The notes beneath the pieces were generated by a model. That model saw only the letters and a list, made by a program, of their open reading frames with translations. It did no database searches and was not told the DNA's origin. This document shows, in pieces, positions 44,489-56,930 of a stretch of DNA of 64,000 nucleotides (position 1 is its first letter; the number at the start of each line of letters is the position of its first letter). Position numbers and translations under genes: made by a program. The stretch is from Eutreptiella sp. 'Long Island Sound 2002' (taxonomy: Eukaryota > Euglenozoa > Euglenophyceae > Eutreptiales > Eutreptiaceae): NCBI GenBank assembly GCA_964036045.1, contig OZ038379.1, positions 118,433,104 through 118,497,103 on the forward strand. Reading direction: 5' to 3'.

Positions 44489-45250
44489 GTGGTTGCTCCC
44501 ATCTGGAGGGGCAGACGTTCCACGACACGGCCATCGCAAGAAAGTGCATTACATGGCCGAGTTGTGGCCGTATTGCGGGACAACCTACCCGACGTGGCCT
44601 TTGGTGGCGTTAAATTTTTCCTATTGGAGAAGCATGTGTTATTATCCATGCATCGAATGCACACACTCTGTCGCAAAAGGGATCGGCTAACACAGGCCGA
44701 ACTCAAGGAATTGGAGTCCACGAGTGACCGTTTAGGGGAGTGTTGGGGTAAATTGCAATGGGGTGTAACCCCTTGGGTACATTGGGCATGTGTTCACAGC
44801 GCATATTTTGCGCGTCGCTTTGGGACTTTGTACATTTTTCGCAGTATTCCGACAGAATACAGAAACCAACCGTTCAAGCGGCATCTCAAAAACTCGATGC
44901 GCGGTTGGTGTCTTCAGCGACCCCGCATCACACGCCTCGGAATGAGGCACGTGGTGCACACCGACGCGTTGAGTGTCGGTTTGCAATTGTACGAGGCGCG
45001 GCAAGGCCGCGGTGCGGCCGTTGTCAAGCGACGTAAGCGGCTGTGGACCGGTGACAACATCAATGCGGTGGCACAATGCGATTCAAGCCCCAGCGAACGG
45101 ATTTGTGTGCTATTGCCTCGGGACAGGAAGGGTCATAGGAAGGGTCTAGGAAGGGGGTTTTGCTCAAGCCGGGGTATAGGAAGAGGGGGGGTTACTACCC
45201 AGGAACCCCCCCGGGAACCCCCTTTCTTGGCTAGGAAGGGGGGTTCCTAG
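44489..45250 (+). pseudogene. KDZ-like transposase C-terminal region (copy B, best preserved)
   Basis: 253-residue plus-strand frame. Landmarks: FFLLEKHVLLSMHRMHTLC, a Glu-rich helix, GECWGKLQW, TPWVHWACVHSAYF, GTLYIFRSIPTEYRN, FKRHLKNSMRGWCL, PRITRLGMRHVV. It reads about 90 residues beyond copy A's premature stop. It ends inside the inverted AGGAACCCC array. The N-terminal half is missing, so it is a fragment bounded by the arrays, opposite in orientation to the KDZ-like exons on either side. Confidence 0.45.
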
Positions 45251-45275
45251 GGGGGTTCCTGCCCAAAACGGGGTT
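45135..45275 (-). repeat. inverted AGGAACCCC array (copy B)
   Basis: GGGTCTAGGAAGGGGG, AGGAAGGGGGGTTCCTAGGG and related units, longer than the corresponding array of copy A. Confidence 0.45.
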
Positions 45276-45388
45276 TCCAAAAACACCCCTAAAATGGGCA
45301 TCACCAACCCGGGATCCAATGTCCCCCAAAGTAGGCGCATTGAAGGTGCGGTATTTGTGTTCAAAGTCTTCGGGTGCCGTCGTAACGT

Positions 45389-46086
45389 CTAGGAGTAGCA
45401 AAACCCTAGGAAGGTGTGCACGTATTCCACAGCCGCGGCACACCCCAACCTAACGTTGCCTTGCGCGTTGGCACTGTCATTGCCCTTTGCCATCCTACCC
45501 TTTGTTACCGTCTTGGCTGCCAAGCGGGCAACATCTAGGATTGGTTGGAAAAAATTGCGGACAGCGACCGCCGCGGACTTGCCAATGGCAGCCGACACCG
45601 CATCCCTCATGCTGGAAATACCACAAATAGTTACTCGCAGTACCCCGTGCAACCCGTAGTCGGGAATGCAACGTTTGGCTGGGAGGTGTCTATATGTGGC
45701 TGCCATGGGGAGCACAACCTCCCACCAGCCGTCAATGGTGGCTTCCAAGCAGAAGTTGGCAAGGCAGTCTGCCCTATTGCGGCCACAAACCCAACACACC
45801 ATGGCTTGTGAAGCCTCGGCTTTCAAAAATTTACCATTGGCCATTGAAATTTGTGCCGTGCCGTCGGCACAGAGGAGGAAAAGTGTTTCCCGGTCAGCGC
45901 CGGAAGTATCTTGCAAGACAACCTTACCACGATAGCACAACTGTTGGTCGCAGTCAACCTCTTGAGCAGCCGCGTACAAGGTCGCCCACTCCTCACTACC
46001 CCCCAGTAGCCACCAGCTTGCTAGTTGATTGGGGCTACTGGTTCCCGCAAGGGTGCAATGCACGTACGAAGCCTCGTGCCGCAACG
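45389..46086 (-). pseudogene. KDZ-like transposase N-terminal half (copy B, truncated)
   Basis: Same protein as 33,748-34,761, with CWVCGRNRADC, GWWEVVLPMA and the YGLHGVLRVT block. At GCAACGT (about 46,086) similarity to copy A ends and an AGGAACCCC array starts with TATAGGAACTATC, so an insertion or rearrangement removed its first part. Confidence 0.4.
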
Positions 46087-46340
46087 TATAGGAACTATCA
46101 CCACCCCGGTGTGGGACCAAGAGAGTCAACCTTTTTCGGGCAGGAACCCCCCTAGGAACCCCTTCCTAGACCCTTGCTGCGCCCTTCCTGGACCTCTTCC
46201 TGGTAGGAACCCCCCTTCCTACACCCTTCCTAGACCCCTTCCTGGCCAGGAACCCCCCCCTTCTTGGTCAGGAACCGCCCTTCCTATGGCCCTTCCTGCC
46301 CCTCAAAGGCAGCCCGGTTTTCGCAATGCCTGCCTGTCCG
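46087..46340 (+). repeat. third AGGAACCCC array, truncated element end
   Basis: TATAGGAACTATCACCACCC, CCTTCCTAGACCC and AGGAACCCCCC units as at 30,651 and 44,187, followed by TTCGCAATGCCTGCCTGTCC, after which the copies diverge abruptly. This marks a chimaeric junction. Confidence 0.5.
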
Positions 46341-46344
46341 CCTC

Positions 46345-46833
46345 CTGCGCCCGCTGCTCTACCTTCGGGTGCTTGCCTCGCAGGAGGAGAACCTCCCCCT
46401 CTACTGCCACCGCCTGTGTCTGCCACTCGGGCATGGCCCCCGCCCGCGCCGCCACCCAAGCCCCCATCTGCGCGGCGGCCTGCTTTGCCGGCAAGGGCTT
46501 TGCAGCTGAGGGCTCGCCACCCGAGTTGGCGGGAAGTTTGGGGGCTTGCGGGGGCGGCCCACCTTGCCCTTGGAGCGCCACTCTTGGAGCTCCGCATGGG
46601 GGTGGCATCGTCCCGGTCCCCCCCCCCCCCGCATCCACGTCCACCACTACCCCCACCTCCCCCAAATGCGTGGGCTGCTGCTCTTTTGCCCGCGTGTGGA
46701 TTTGGAGCCAGGCATAGCTCATGGGCTCCTCCGCCCGGTCTCCCCATCCCCTCACCCGCGTCAACAGCAACGCTGCCAACCGCCTCAAGTGCCCCTCCGG
46801 CAACCCCGCCCTACCGTGCACGCAACAATCCAT
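46345..46833 (-). pseudogene. Ala/Gly/Pro-rich exon of a KDZ-like gene (46-48.7 kb family)
   Basis: Open minus-strand frame with LRRLAALLLTRVRGW, PMSYAWLQIHTRAKEQQP and a long Ala/Pro-rich tail rich in Gln and Lys. It follows, after stops, the exon 46,969-47,365. No domain was recognised, and its membership in one gene is inferred from order and strand. Confidence 0.3.
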
Positions 46834-46968
46834 TCTTCAATGCCCTCCACGCAGCCGGTATGCGTAGAGGGCAATAATCGTCTCCCCCTCCTTCCACCCT
46901 CCCCCGGGGTTGGGGAACGTGATGGCACAAGGGAAGTAAATTTTGAAGGACGGCTCCCACGGCCCATC

Positions 46969-47365
46969 CTACGTCTCCACCTCGACCTCCCAAGTCGTCG
47001 CCACGAACTCCTCCCTTGCCCGCTTCCGTCCCGGGAGGTCCAGCTTCCATGGGAACGGGGGCTGAGACCGCAGCATGGAGAGGGAGGTGATGGGGGGGAG
47101 GTCAGCGGGGTAGGCCGTGGCCCCCGTTCCCGCGACGGGGTTTGCGATGATCACGGGGTCTGGAGCGGGGGGGTGCAAGGGGGGCTGCGGGAATGGCCGC
47201 CCGGGCGTATGCGGGGGTAGCGCCGGCCAAACTCGAGGGCACGTCGAGGGTCACGTGGCGGACAGTGCCCAGCTGTGCACGAGCATCAGTGTGCCCGGCC
47301 GGGCGAAACAATTTGTGGGCGTGCATGGCCGCACGGGGATCGGGCAGCCAGCAGCGCCATTGCTC
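46969..47365 (-). pseudogene. exon of an unidentified (KDZ-associated) gene after a verified splice acceptor
   Basis: Begins after TTTCATTTTTAG at 47,366, reading EQWRCWLPDPRAAMHAHKLF then RPAGHTDARAQLGTVRHVTL. A later frame contains LSMLRSQPPFPWKLDLPGRK. The block RAQLGTVRHVTLDVP resembles RAHHIRHITLPTP in the gene at 57.4-58.1 kb, so the two loci probably share a gene family. A frameshift lies within the exon. Confidence 0.4.
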
Positions 47366-47588
47366 CTAAAAATGAAATGAAAGGGAATAGTGTAACTATT
47401 CATGCCAAATTCGCGCGAACTTCGCCCGAACTGGGTGCGAAATTCGCGCTAAATCCGTGAATCTGCATGCCTCACCGAATTTGAAGCATTTGCAAATGCG
47501 CAGCACGGTGTCGCGAAGTTCGCGCGAACTTTGCGCGAATACGGGGTAGAAGTGCGGTGCATAGCTCACATTCACACGGGCAGGTCAC
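47366..47588 (-). other. intron (223 bp) with TTCGCGCGAA-type palindromes (P3)
   Basis: Donor ACGTGGAAG|GTGACC (exon ends 47,589), acceptor CATTTTTAG|GAGCAATGG (exon starts 47,365), phase 0. Joining keeps an open frame (GTWK then EQWR). It contains AAGTTCGCGCGAACTT (47,516-47,531, perfect) and several TTCGCGCGAA-like units at 47,407-47,455. Confidence 0.6.
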
Positions 47589-47849
47589 CTTCCACGTCCC
47601 TTTCTTGGACTCCTTTGCCGGCTTCCACGCTAGCACAGCGTGGAGCAGCTGCCAGGCGGGGGCCGGGCGCGTGGGGGGCAATATAGCCCCAAGTGCCCAC
47701 GTCACCTCCACGTCCCCGTCCGTTGAATCCCCGTGCACGACCTCCATCTCATACGCCCCATTCCGCATCAAGATGTCCCCCGCTTGAATGATTACGGGGG
47801 AGACGTCTTGGGCGGAGCGGGAGAGGAACAAGGGGTGGTGTGTGCACAC
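47589..47849 (-). pseudogene. exon upstream of the P3-bearing intron
   Basis: Reads DVSPVIIQAGDILMRNGAYE, VEVTWALGAILPP and LLHAVLAWKPAKESKKGTWK before the donor. The Ile/Val pattern with GDILMRNGAY suggests a compact beta-rich domain, unidentified. Upstream continuity with 47,862-48,229 requires a frame change at a run of seven G. Confidence 0.4.
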
Positions 47850-47861
47850 GGGGGGGCTTGG

Positions 47862-48340
47862 CTACACCTCAGGGGGCTGAAGATGTCGTCCGCCAGGTCC
47901 CGCGTGGCCAGCCCCACCGGAGCTTCCAATCCAACCCCCAACAGCAACAGTTGCCCAAAAATGGGCATGTCCTCCCCGCCCTCGCCATCCAGCAAACCGA
48001 GGCACTCCTTGAGCTCCACGGGGAGGGGAGGGAATGAGATGTGTCGTGTTCGGCTTAACCTGCGAATGACGCCGATCGGGGGTCCACTGCGTGAATAGTG
48101 CCCCCTGCATCTCTTGCCCGGGGGGGGGGGGGGGGGGAGCCCGTGGTGCCAGGCAGTGCTGACCGGGACGAGGACCTCCCCCTGTTGGAGGAGGACCTCG
48201 TCCCACCTCTCCGCCGTGGGGTCCCCCAACGCCGTTCCCGCCTAGACATTGATGCGGTACTTGGGGGAGAGGGCCACGAAGGTCGAGATGTGGCAGCTCG
48301 AGGGGTTGCGGTCACGGGGGGGGGCAGCGTGTCTAGGGCA
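47862..48340 (-). pseudogene. upstream exon(s), with an in-frame stop and a 20-G run
   Basis: Minus-strand pieces include HISTFVALSPKYRINV then a TAG, GDPTAERWDEVLLQQGEVLV, and LKECLGLLDGEGGEDMPIFG to LADDIFSPLR. Part of the frame passes through the long G run at 48,120-48,138, where a length change shifts the frame. Probably dead; protein unrecognised. Confidence 0.35.
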
Positions 48341-48369
48341 GTCGAGACATCCGTGTGGGGGCGCTGGTC

Positions 48370-48672
48370 TCACGACTCAGCACCCGACATGATGATGGAA
48401 CAAGGCATGTCAAACAAGTCGTCAAACAGATCACGGACACGGTGGTTGATGCTACTAATAAATTTTTTAATAAGGGCACTTGCCATTTCCCCGGTTTTCG
48501 TGGGCTTGGACTGGTACCGCTGGGGAGGGGTGGGGCCCTTCCTCTGCTCCTCCACCGGTTTCACATTGAACACCGGGTCAAAATGATGAGCAATTTGGTT
48601 CCCCGCCCCCCAAATTTTTTCAACCCTCCACAAAGTGGTCTTGCCAGCTATGTGTATAAAGTCTGAAGTCTG
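48370..48672 (-). pseudogene. possible first exon of the 46-48.7 kb gene
   Basis: Reads TSDFIHIAGKTTLWRVEKIW, FDPVFNVKPVEEQRKGPTPP and ALIKKFISSINHRVRDLFDD. The FDPVFNVKPV block could be an SH3- or Tudor-like strand set, as in 16,043-16,636. Upstream DNA holds GTCTGAAGTCTGAAGT (48,661-48,676), closely matched at 57,311-57,326 near the related locus. Confidence 0.35.
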
Positions 48673-48954
48673 AAGTATGATTTGGCATCTCGTGTCAAAG
48701 ACATAAAATAGAACACATCTCAGCAAAAATTTGATAAAAGTGTGGTAACCGACCCCTCCCTTCCTTCCTTCATCTCAGAAAGGGACAGGGAAAAGTCTGC
48801 CAGCCCCCCCCCCCGCAACACAACCACCAACAAGAAAAAAAACCATCATGAAAATTGAAAGTTGGGAAGAATGGGAGACCATGCAGCACAGGGGAACAAC
48901 ACCCCCCCCCAAAAAAAGGGGTGGAAAAATGCAGCATTGGGGAAAATGGGAGGC

Positions 48955-50235
48955 CGGGAAAAATATTCCATTGAGGTGGTGTACCCCCCCCCCTTTGGAT
49001 AGATATTCCAGTGAGGTGGTGTACCCCCCCCTCTGGATAAATATTCCACCGAGGTGGTGTACCCCCCCCCCATGTGGATAAATATTCCACTGAGTTGCTG
49101 TGCACCCCCCTTCTGCATAAATATTCCACCGAGGTGGTGTACCCCCCCCCCCTCTGGATAAATATTCCACTTAAGTGGTGTACCCCCACCCTTTGGATAG
49201 TTATTCCATTGAGGTGGTGCCCCCCCCCCCCCCCCCCCTGTGGACAAATATTCCACTGAGGTGGTGTAGCCACCCCCCCTGTGGAAAAATGTTCCACTGA
49301 GGTGGTGTATGCCCCCCCTCTGGATAGATATTCCACTAAGGTGGTGTACACCCCCCCCCTTATAGTAAATATTCCACTGAGGTGGTGTACCCCCCCCGTG
49401 TGGAAAAATGTTCCACTGAGGTGGTGTACGCCCCCCCCCTCTGTATAGATATTCCACTAAGGTGGTGCCCCCCTCCCCCCCTTGTGGACAAATATTTCAC
49501 TGAGGTGGTGTCCCACCCCCCCCCTGTGGAAAAATGATCCACTGAGGTGGTGTATGCCCCCCCCTCTGGATAGATATTCCACTGAGGTGGTGTCCCCCCC
49601 CCCTCAGGATGAATATTCCACTGAGGTGGTGCACCCCCCCCCTGTGGAAAAATGTTCGAATGAGGTGGTGTATGCCCCCCACTCTGGATAGATATTCCAC
49701 TGAGGTGGTGTACCCCCCCCCTCTGGAGAAATATTCCACTTAGGTGGTGTACCCCCCCCCCCTCAGGATAAACATTCCACTGAGGTGGTGCACCCCCCGC
49801 CCTATGCATAAATATTCCACTGACAGTGGTGTACCCCCCCCCTGTGGATAAATATTCCACTGAGGTGGTGTACCCCGGCCATGTGGACAAATATTCCACT
49901 GAGGTGGTGCCAGCCCCCCCTCCCCTGTGGATAAATATTCCACCGAGCTGGTGTGCACCCCCCTTCTGGATAGACATTCCACTGAGGTGGTGTACCCCCC
50001 CCCTCTGGATAAATATTCCACTCATGTGGTGTACCACCCGCCTCTGGATAATTATTCCACTGAGGTGGTACACCCCTTTTAAGTGGATAAATATTCCACG
50101 GAGGGAGTGTACAACCCTCCCCAGTGGATAAATATTCCATTGAAGAAGTGTACAGCCCTCCCCAGTGGATAAATATTCCACGGAGGAACTATACAGCCCT
50201 CCCCATTGGATAAATAATTCATGGAGGGACTGCGC
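48955..50235. repeat. minisatellite 1: about 40-bp units (ATATTCCACTGAGGTGGTG + C run)
   Basis: About 29 units of GATAAATATTCCACTGAGGT followed by GGTGTA and a run of 7-14 C. C-run length is the main variable. Long frames on both strands are repeat translations. The last units (from about 50,080) drift to ATTCCACGGAGGRAC, grading into minisatellite 2. Confidence 0.85.
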
Positions 50236-53200
50236 ACGCCTCCCAAAAGGGGGGACGTATTAAAAAATTCACGCAGGGCGGTAAACAATTCACAGAGGGG
50301 TCAAATAATTCACGGAGGGGGGTAAACAATTCACGGAGGGGTCAAATAATTCACGCAGGGGGGTAAATAATTCACGGAGGGGTCAAATGATTCACGGAGA
50401 GGGTTAACAATTCACAGAGGGGTAAAATCATTCAAGCACGGGGGTAAAAAATTCACGGAGAGGGGTCAAATAATTCACAGAGGGGTCAAATAATTCAAGG
50501 AGGGGGATAAACAATTCACGGAGGGGGGTGAAAAATTCACGGAGGGGTCAAAGAATTCACGGAGGGGGGTAAATAATTCACAGAGGGGTCAAATAATTCA
50601 CGGAGAGGGGTAAACAATTCACACAGGGGTCAAATAATTCACGGAGGGGGGTAAATAATTCACAAAGGGGTCAAATAATTCACGTAGGGGGGTAAATAAT
50701 TCACGGAGGGGTCAAATAATTCACGGAGGGGGGTAAAAAATTCACACAGCGGTCAAATAATTCACGGAGGGGGGTAAATAATTCACAGAGGGGTCAAATA
50801 ATTCACGGAGAGGGGTAAACAATTCACAGAGGGGTCAAAAAATTCACGGAGGGGGGTAAACAATTCACAAGGGGGGTAAATAATTCACGGAGGGGGGTAA
50901 ACAATTCACAGAGGGGTCAAATAATTCACAGAGGGGGGTAAACAATTCACAGAGGGGTCAAATAATTCACGGAGGGTGTTAAACAATTCACAGAGGGGTC
51001 AAATAATTCACGGAGGGGGGTAAACAATTCACGGAGGGGTTAAATAATTCACGGAGGGGTGTAAACAATTCACGGAGGGGTCAAATAATTCACGGAGGGG
51101 GGTAAAAAATTCACGGAGGGGTAAAGTAATTCACGGAGGGGGGTAAATAATTCACAGAGGGGTCAAATAATTCACGGAGGGGGGTAAACAATTCACAAGG
51201 GGGGTAAATAATTCACGGAGGGGGGTAAACAATTCACGGAGGGGTCAAATAATTCACGGAGGGGGGTAAACAATTCACAAAGGGGTCAAATAATTCACAA
51301 AGGGGGGTAAACAATTCACAGAGGGGTCAACTAATTCACGGAGGGGGCCAAACAATTCACGGAGGGGTCAAATAATTCACGGAGGGGGGTAAACAATTCA
51401 CAGAGGGGTCAAATAATTCACGAAGGGTGTTAACAATTCACAGAGGGGTCAAATACTTCACGGAGGGGGGTGAATAATTCACGGAGGGGTCAAATAATTC
51501 ACGGAGGGGGGTAAACATTTCACAGAGGGGTCAAATAATTGGCGGAGGGGGGTAAATAATTCACGGAGGGGTCAAATACTTCACGGAGGGGGGTAAACAA
51601 TTCACGGAGGGGTCAAGTAATTCACAGAGAGGGGTAAATAATTCACAGAGGGGGGTAAATAATTCACGGAGGGGGGTGAAAAATTCACGCAGGGGTCAAA
51701 CTATTCATGGAGGGGGGTAAACAATTCGCAGAGGGGTCAAATAATTCACGCAGGGGTGTAAACAATTCACGGAGGGGTCAAATAATTCACGGAGGGGGGT
51801 AAATAATTCACGGAGGGGTAAAGTAATTCACGGAGGGGGGTAAAAAATTCACAGAGGGGTCAAATAATTCACGGAGGGGGGTAAACAATTCACAGAGCGG
51901 TCAAATCCTTCACGGAGGGGGGTAAACAATTCACGGAGGGGTCAAATAATTCACGGATGGGGGTAAATAATTCACACAACGGTCAAATAATTCACGGAGG
52001 GGGGTAAACAATTCACAGAGCAGTCAAATAATTCACGGAGGGTGTTAAACAATTCACAGAGGGGTCAAAAAATTCACGCAGGGGGGCAAAAAATTCACGG
52101 AGGGGTCAAATACTTCACGGAGGGGGGTAAAAAATTCACAGAGGGGTCAAACAATTCACGGAGGGGGGTAAATAATTCACCGAGGGGCAAAATAATTCAC
52201 GGAGGGGGGTAAACAATTCACGGAGGGGTCAAATGATTCACGGAGGGGGGTAAGTAATTCACAGAGGGGTAAAAAAGGTCACGGAGGGGGGTAAATAATT
52301 CACACAGGGGTCAAATGATTCACGGAGGGGGGTAAATAATTCACAGAGGGGTCAAATAATTCACGGAGGGGGGTAAATAATTCACAGAGGGGTCAAATGA
52401 TTCACGAAGAGGGGTAAACAATTCACTGAGGGGTCAAATAACTCACGCAGGGGGGTAAATAATTCACAGAGGGGTCAAATAATTCACGGAGTCAAATGAT
52501 TCACGGAGGGGGGTAAAAAATTGACGGAGGGGTCAAAGGATTCACGGAGGGGGGTAAATAATTCACAGAGGGGTCAAATAATTCACGGAGGGGTGTAAAT
52601 AATTCACGGAGGGGTCAAATAATTCACGGAGAGGGGTAAACAATTCACAAAGGGGTCAAATAATTCACGGAGGGGGGGTAAAGAATTCACAGAGGGGTCA
52701 AATAATTCACGTACAGGGGTAAATAATTCACGGAGGGGTCAAATAATTCACGGAGGGGGGTAAAAAATTCACACAGCGGTCAAATAATTCACGGAGGGGG
52801 GTAAATAATTCACAGAGGGGTCAAATAATTCACGGAGAGGGGTAAACAATTCACAGAGGGGTCAAAAAATTCACGGAGGGGGGTAAACAATTCACAAGGG
52901 GGGGTAAATAATTCACGGAGGGGGGTAAACAGTTCACAGAGGGGTCAAATAATTCACAGAGGCGGGTAAACAATTCACAGAGGGGTCAAAAAATTCACGG
53001 AGGGGGGTAAACAATTCACGGAGGGGTCAAATAATTCACGGAGGGGGGTAAACAATTCACGGAGGGGTTAAATAATTCACGGAGGGGTGTAAACAATTCA
53101 CGGAGGGGTCAAATAATTCACGGAGAAGGGTAAATAATTCACGGAGGGGTAAAGTAATTCACGGAGAGGGGTAAAGAATTCACGGAGGGGGGTAAATAAT

Positions 53201-56200
53201 TCACGGAGGGGTAAAGTAATTCACGGAGGGGGGTAAATAATTCACAGAGGGGTCAAATAATTCACGGAGGGGGGTAAACAATTCACAGAGGGGTCAAATC
53301 ATTCACGGAGGGGGGTAAACAATTCACGGAGGGGTCAAATAAATCACGGAGGGGGGTAAACAATTCAGAGAGGGGTCAAATAATTCACAAAAGGGGGTAA
53401 ACAATTCACAGAGCGGTCAACTAATTCACGGAGGGGGCCAAACAATTCACGGAGGGGTCAAATAATTCACGGAGGGGGGTAAACAATTCACCGAGGGGTC
53501 AAATAATTCACGAAGGGTGTTAAACAATTCACAGAGGGGTCAAATACTTCACAGAGGGGGGTGAATAATTCACGGAGGGGTCAAATAATTCACGGAGGGG
53601 GGTAAACATTTCACAGAGGGGTCAAATAATTGGCGGAGGGGGGTAAAGAATTAACGGAGGGGTCAAATACTTCACGGAGGGGGGTAAACAATTCACGGAG
53701 GGGTCAAATAATTCACAGAGAGGGGTAAATAATTCACAGAGGGGGGTAAATAATTCACAGAGGGGGGTGAAAAATTCACGGAGGGGTCAAACAATTCACG
53801 GAGGGGGGTAAACAATTCACAGAGGGGTCAAATAATTCACGGAGGGGGGTAAACAATTCACGGAGGGGTCAAATAATTCACGGAGGGGGGTAAATAATTC
53901 ACGGAGGGGTAAAGTAATTCACGGAGGGGGGTAAAAAATTCACAGAGGGGTCAAATAATTCACGTGGGGGGGTAAACAATTCACAGAGCGGTCAAATCCT
54001 TCACGAAGGGGGGTAAACAATTCACGGAGGGGTCAAATAATTCACGGAGGGGGGTAAATAATTCACACAACGGTCAAATAATTCACGGAGGGGGGTAAAC
54101 AATTCACAGAGGAGTCAAATAATTCACGGAGGGGGGTAAACAATTCACGGAGGGGTCAAATAATTCACAAAGGGGGGTAAACAATTCACAGAGGGCTCAA
54201 ATAATTCACGGAGGGGGGTAAACAATTCACAGAGGGGTCAAATACTTCACGGAGGGGGGTGAATAATTCACGGAGGCGTCAAATAATTCACGGAGAGGGG
54301 TAAACAATTCACAGAGGGGTCAAATAATTGGCGGAGGGGGGTAAAAAATTAACGGAGGTGTCAAATAATTTACGGAGGGGTCAAGTATTTCACGGGGGGG
54401 GGGGTAAAAAATCCACGGACGGGGGTAACCAATTCACAGAGGGGTGGAATAATTCACGGAGGGGGGTAAATAATTAACGGAGGGGTCAAATAATTCACGT
54501 AGGGGGGTAAACAATTCACAGAGGGGTCAAATAATTCACGGAGGGGGGTAAACAATTCACAGAGGGGTCAAATAACTCACGCACGGGGGTTAACAATTCA
54601 CAGAGGGGTCAAATAATTCACGGAGGGGGGTAAATAAGTCACGGAGGGGCAAAATAATTCACGAAGGGGGGTAAACAATTCACAGAGGGGTCAAATAATT
54701 CACGGAGGGGGGTAAACAATTCACGGAGGGGTCAAATAATTCACGGAGAGGGGTAAACAATTCACAGAGGGGTAAGTAATTCACGGAGGGGTCAAATGAT
54801 TCACGGGGGGGTAAATAATTCACGGAGGGGCAAAAAAATTTACAGAGGGGTCAAATAATTCACGGAGGGGGGTAAACAATTCACGGAGGGGTCAAATAAT
54901 TCACGGAAAGGGGTAAACAATTCACAGAGGGGTCAAACAATTCACGGAGGGGGGTAAATAATTCACGGAGGGGTCAAAAAATTCACGGAGGGGGGTAATA
55001 ATTCACGGAGGGGTAAATAATTCACGGAGGGGTCAACTGATTCACGGGGGGGGTAAATAATTCACGGAAAGGGCAAAAAAAATTATAGAGGGGTCAAATA
55101 ATTCACGGAGGGGTCAAATAATTCACGGAGAGGGGTAAACAATTCACGGAGGGGTCAAATAATCCACGGAGGGGGGTAAACAATTCACAGAGGGGTCAAA
55201 TAATTCACGGAGGGGGGTAAACAATTCACAGAGGGGTCAAAAAATTCACGGAGAGGGGTAAATAATTCACGGAGCGGCAAAATAATTCACGGAGGGGGGT
55301 AAACAATTCACAGAGGGGTCAAATAATTCACGGAGGGGGGTAAACAATTCACGGAGGGGTCAAATAATCCACGGAGGGGGGTAAATAATTCACGGAGGGG
55401 TCAAAAAATTCACGGAGGGGGTTAACAATTCACGGAGGGGTAAATAATTCACGGAGGGGTCAACTGATTCACGGGGGGGGTCAAATAATTCACGGAGGGG
55501 TCAAATAATTCACGGAGAGGGGTAAACAATTCACGGAGGGGTCAAGTAATTCACGGAGAGGGGTAAACAATTCACAAAGGGGTCAAATAATGCACGGAGG
55601 GGGGTAAATAATTCACGGAGGGGTCAAATAATTTACGGAGGGGGGTAAACAATTCACACAGCGGTCAAATAATTCACGGAGGGGGGTAAACAATTCACGG
55701 AGTGGTCAAATAATTCACGGAGAGGGGTAAAAAATTTACAGAGGGGTCAAAAAATTCACGGAGAGGGGTAAACAATTCACAGAGGGGTCAAATAATTCAC
55801 GGACGGGGTTAACCAATTCACAGAGGGGTGGAATAATTCACGGAGGGGGGTAAACAATTCACAGAGGGGTCAAATAATTCACGGAGGGGGGTAAACAATT
55901 CACAGAGGGGTCAAATAATTCACAGAGGGGGGTAAATAATTCACAGAGGGGTCAAATAATTCACTGAGGGTGTTAAACAATTCACAGAGGGGTCAAATGA
56001 TTCACGGAGGGGGGTGAATAATTCACGGAGGGGTCAAATCATTCACGGAGGGGGGTAAACAATTCACAGAAGGGTCAAATAATGCGCGGAGGGGGGTAAA
56101 CAATTCACAGAGGGGGGTAATTAATTCACGGAGGGGGGTAAACAATTCACAGAGGGGTCAAATAATTCACGGAGGGGGGTGAATAATTCACGGAGGGGTC

Positions 56201-56930
56201 AAATAATTCACCGAGGGGGGTAAATAATTCACACAGGGGTCAAATAATTCACGGAGGGGGGTAAATAATTCACAGAGGGGTCAAATAATTCACGGAGGGG
56301 GGTAAATAATTCACGGAGGGGTCAAAAAATTCACGCAGGGGGGTAAACAATTCACAGAGGGGGGTAAATAATTCACGGAGGGGGGTAAATAATTCACAGA
56401 GGGGTCAAATAATTCACGGAGGGGGGTAAAAAATTCACGGAGGGGCAAAAAAATTCACGGAGGGGGGTAATCAATTCACGGAGGGGTCAAATAATTCACG
56501 CAGGGGGGTAAATAATTCATGGAGGGGTGAAATAATTCACGGAGGGGGGTAATAATTCACGGAGGGGTAAATAATTCACGGAGGGGTCAAGTGATTCACG
56601 GAGGGGGGTAAATAATTCACGGAGGGGCAAAATATTTCGCGGAGGGGGGTAAATGATTCACGGAGGGATAAACAATTCACGGAGGGGTCAAACAATTCAC
56701 GGAGAGGGGTAAACAATTCACGGAGGGGTCAAATAATTCACGGAGGGGGGTAAATAATTCACGGAGGGGTCAAATAATTCACGGAGGGGGGTAAACAATT
56801 CACAGAGGGGACAAATAATTCACGGAGGGGGGTAAATAATTCACAGAGGGGTCAAGTGATTCACGGAGGGGGGTAAACAATTCACCGAGTGGTAAACAAT
56901 TCACGGAGGGGTCAAATAATTCATGGAGAA
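50236..56930. repeat. minisatellite 2: 20/21-bp units (GGGGTCAAATAATTCACGGA / GGGGGGTAAACAATTCACRG)
   Basis: About 6.7 kb of two alternating half-units forming a composite of about 41 bp, roughly 160 composites by length. No open frame is long enough to consider. Rare variants recur at a distance of about 2.02-2.09 kb, showing a larger-scale duplication within the array. It ends at ATTCATGGAGAACCCCCACC. Confidence 0.9.

Noticed and set aside
48770-50181. Frames of 190-270 residues with repeated WNIY/SVEYLS motifs
   Set aside because: They are translations of the 40-bp minisatellite, present in more than one frame, and interrupted according to C-run length.
50236-56930. CRISPR array
   Set aside because: Units are contiguous with no unique spacers, the DNA is eukaryotic in character, and no cas genes are present.
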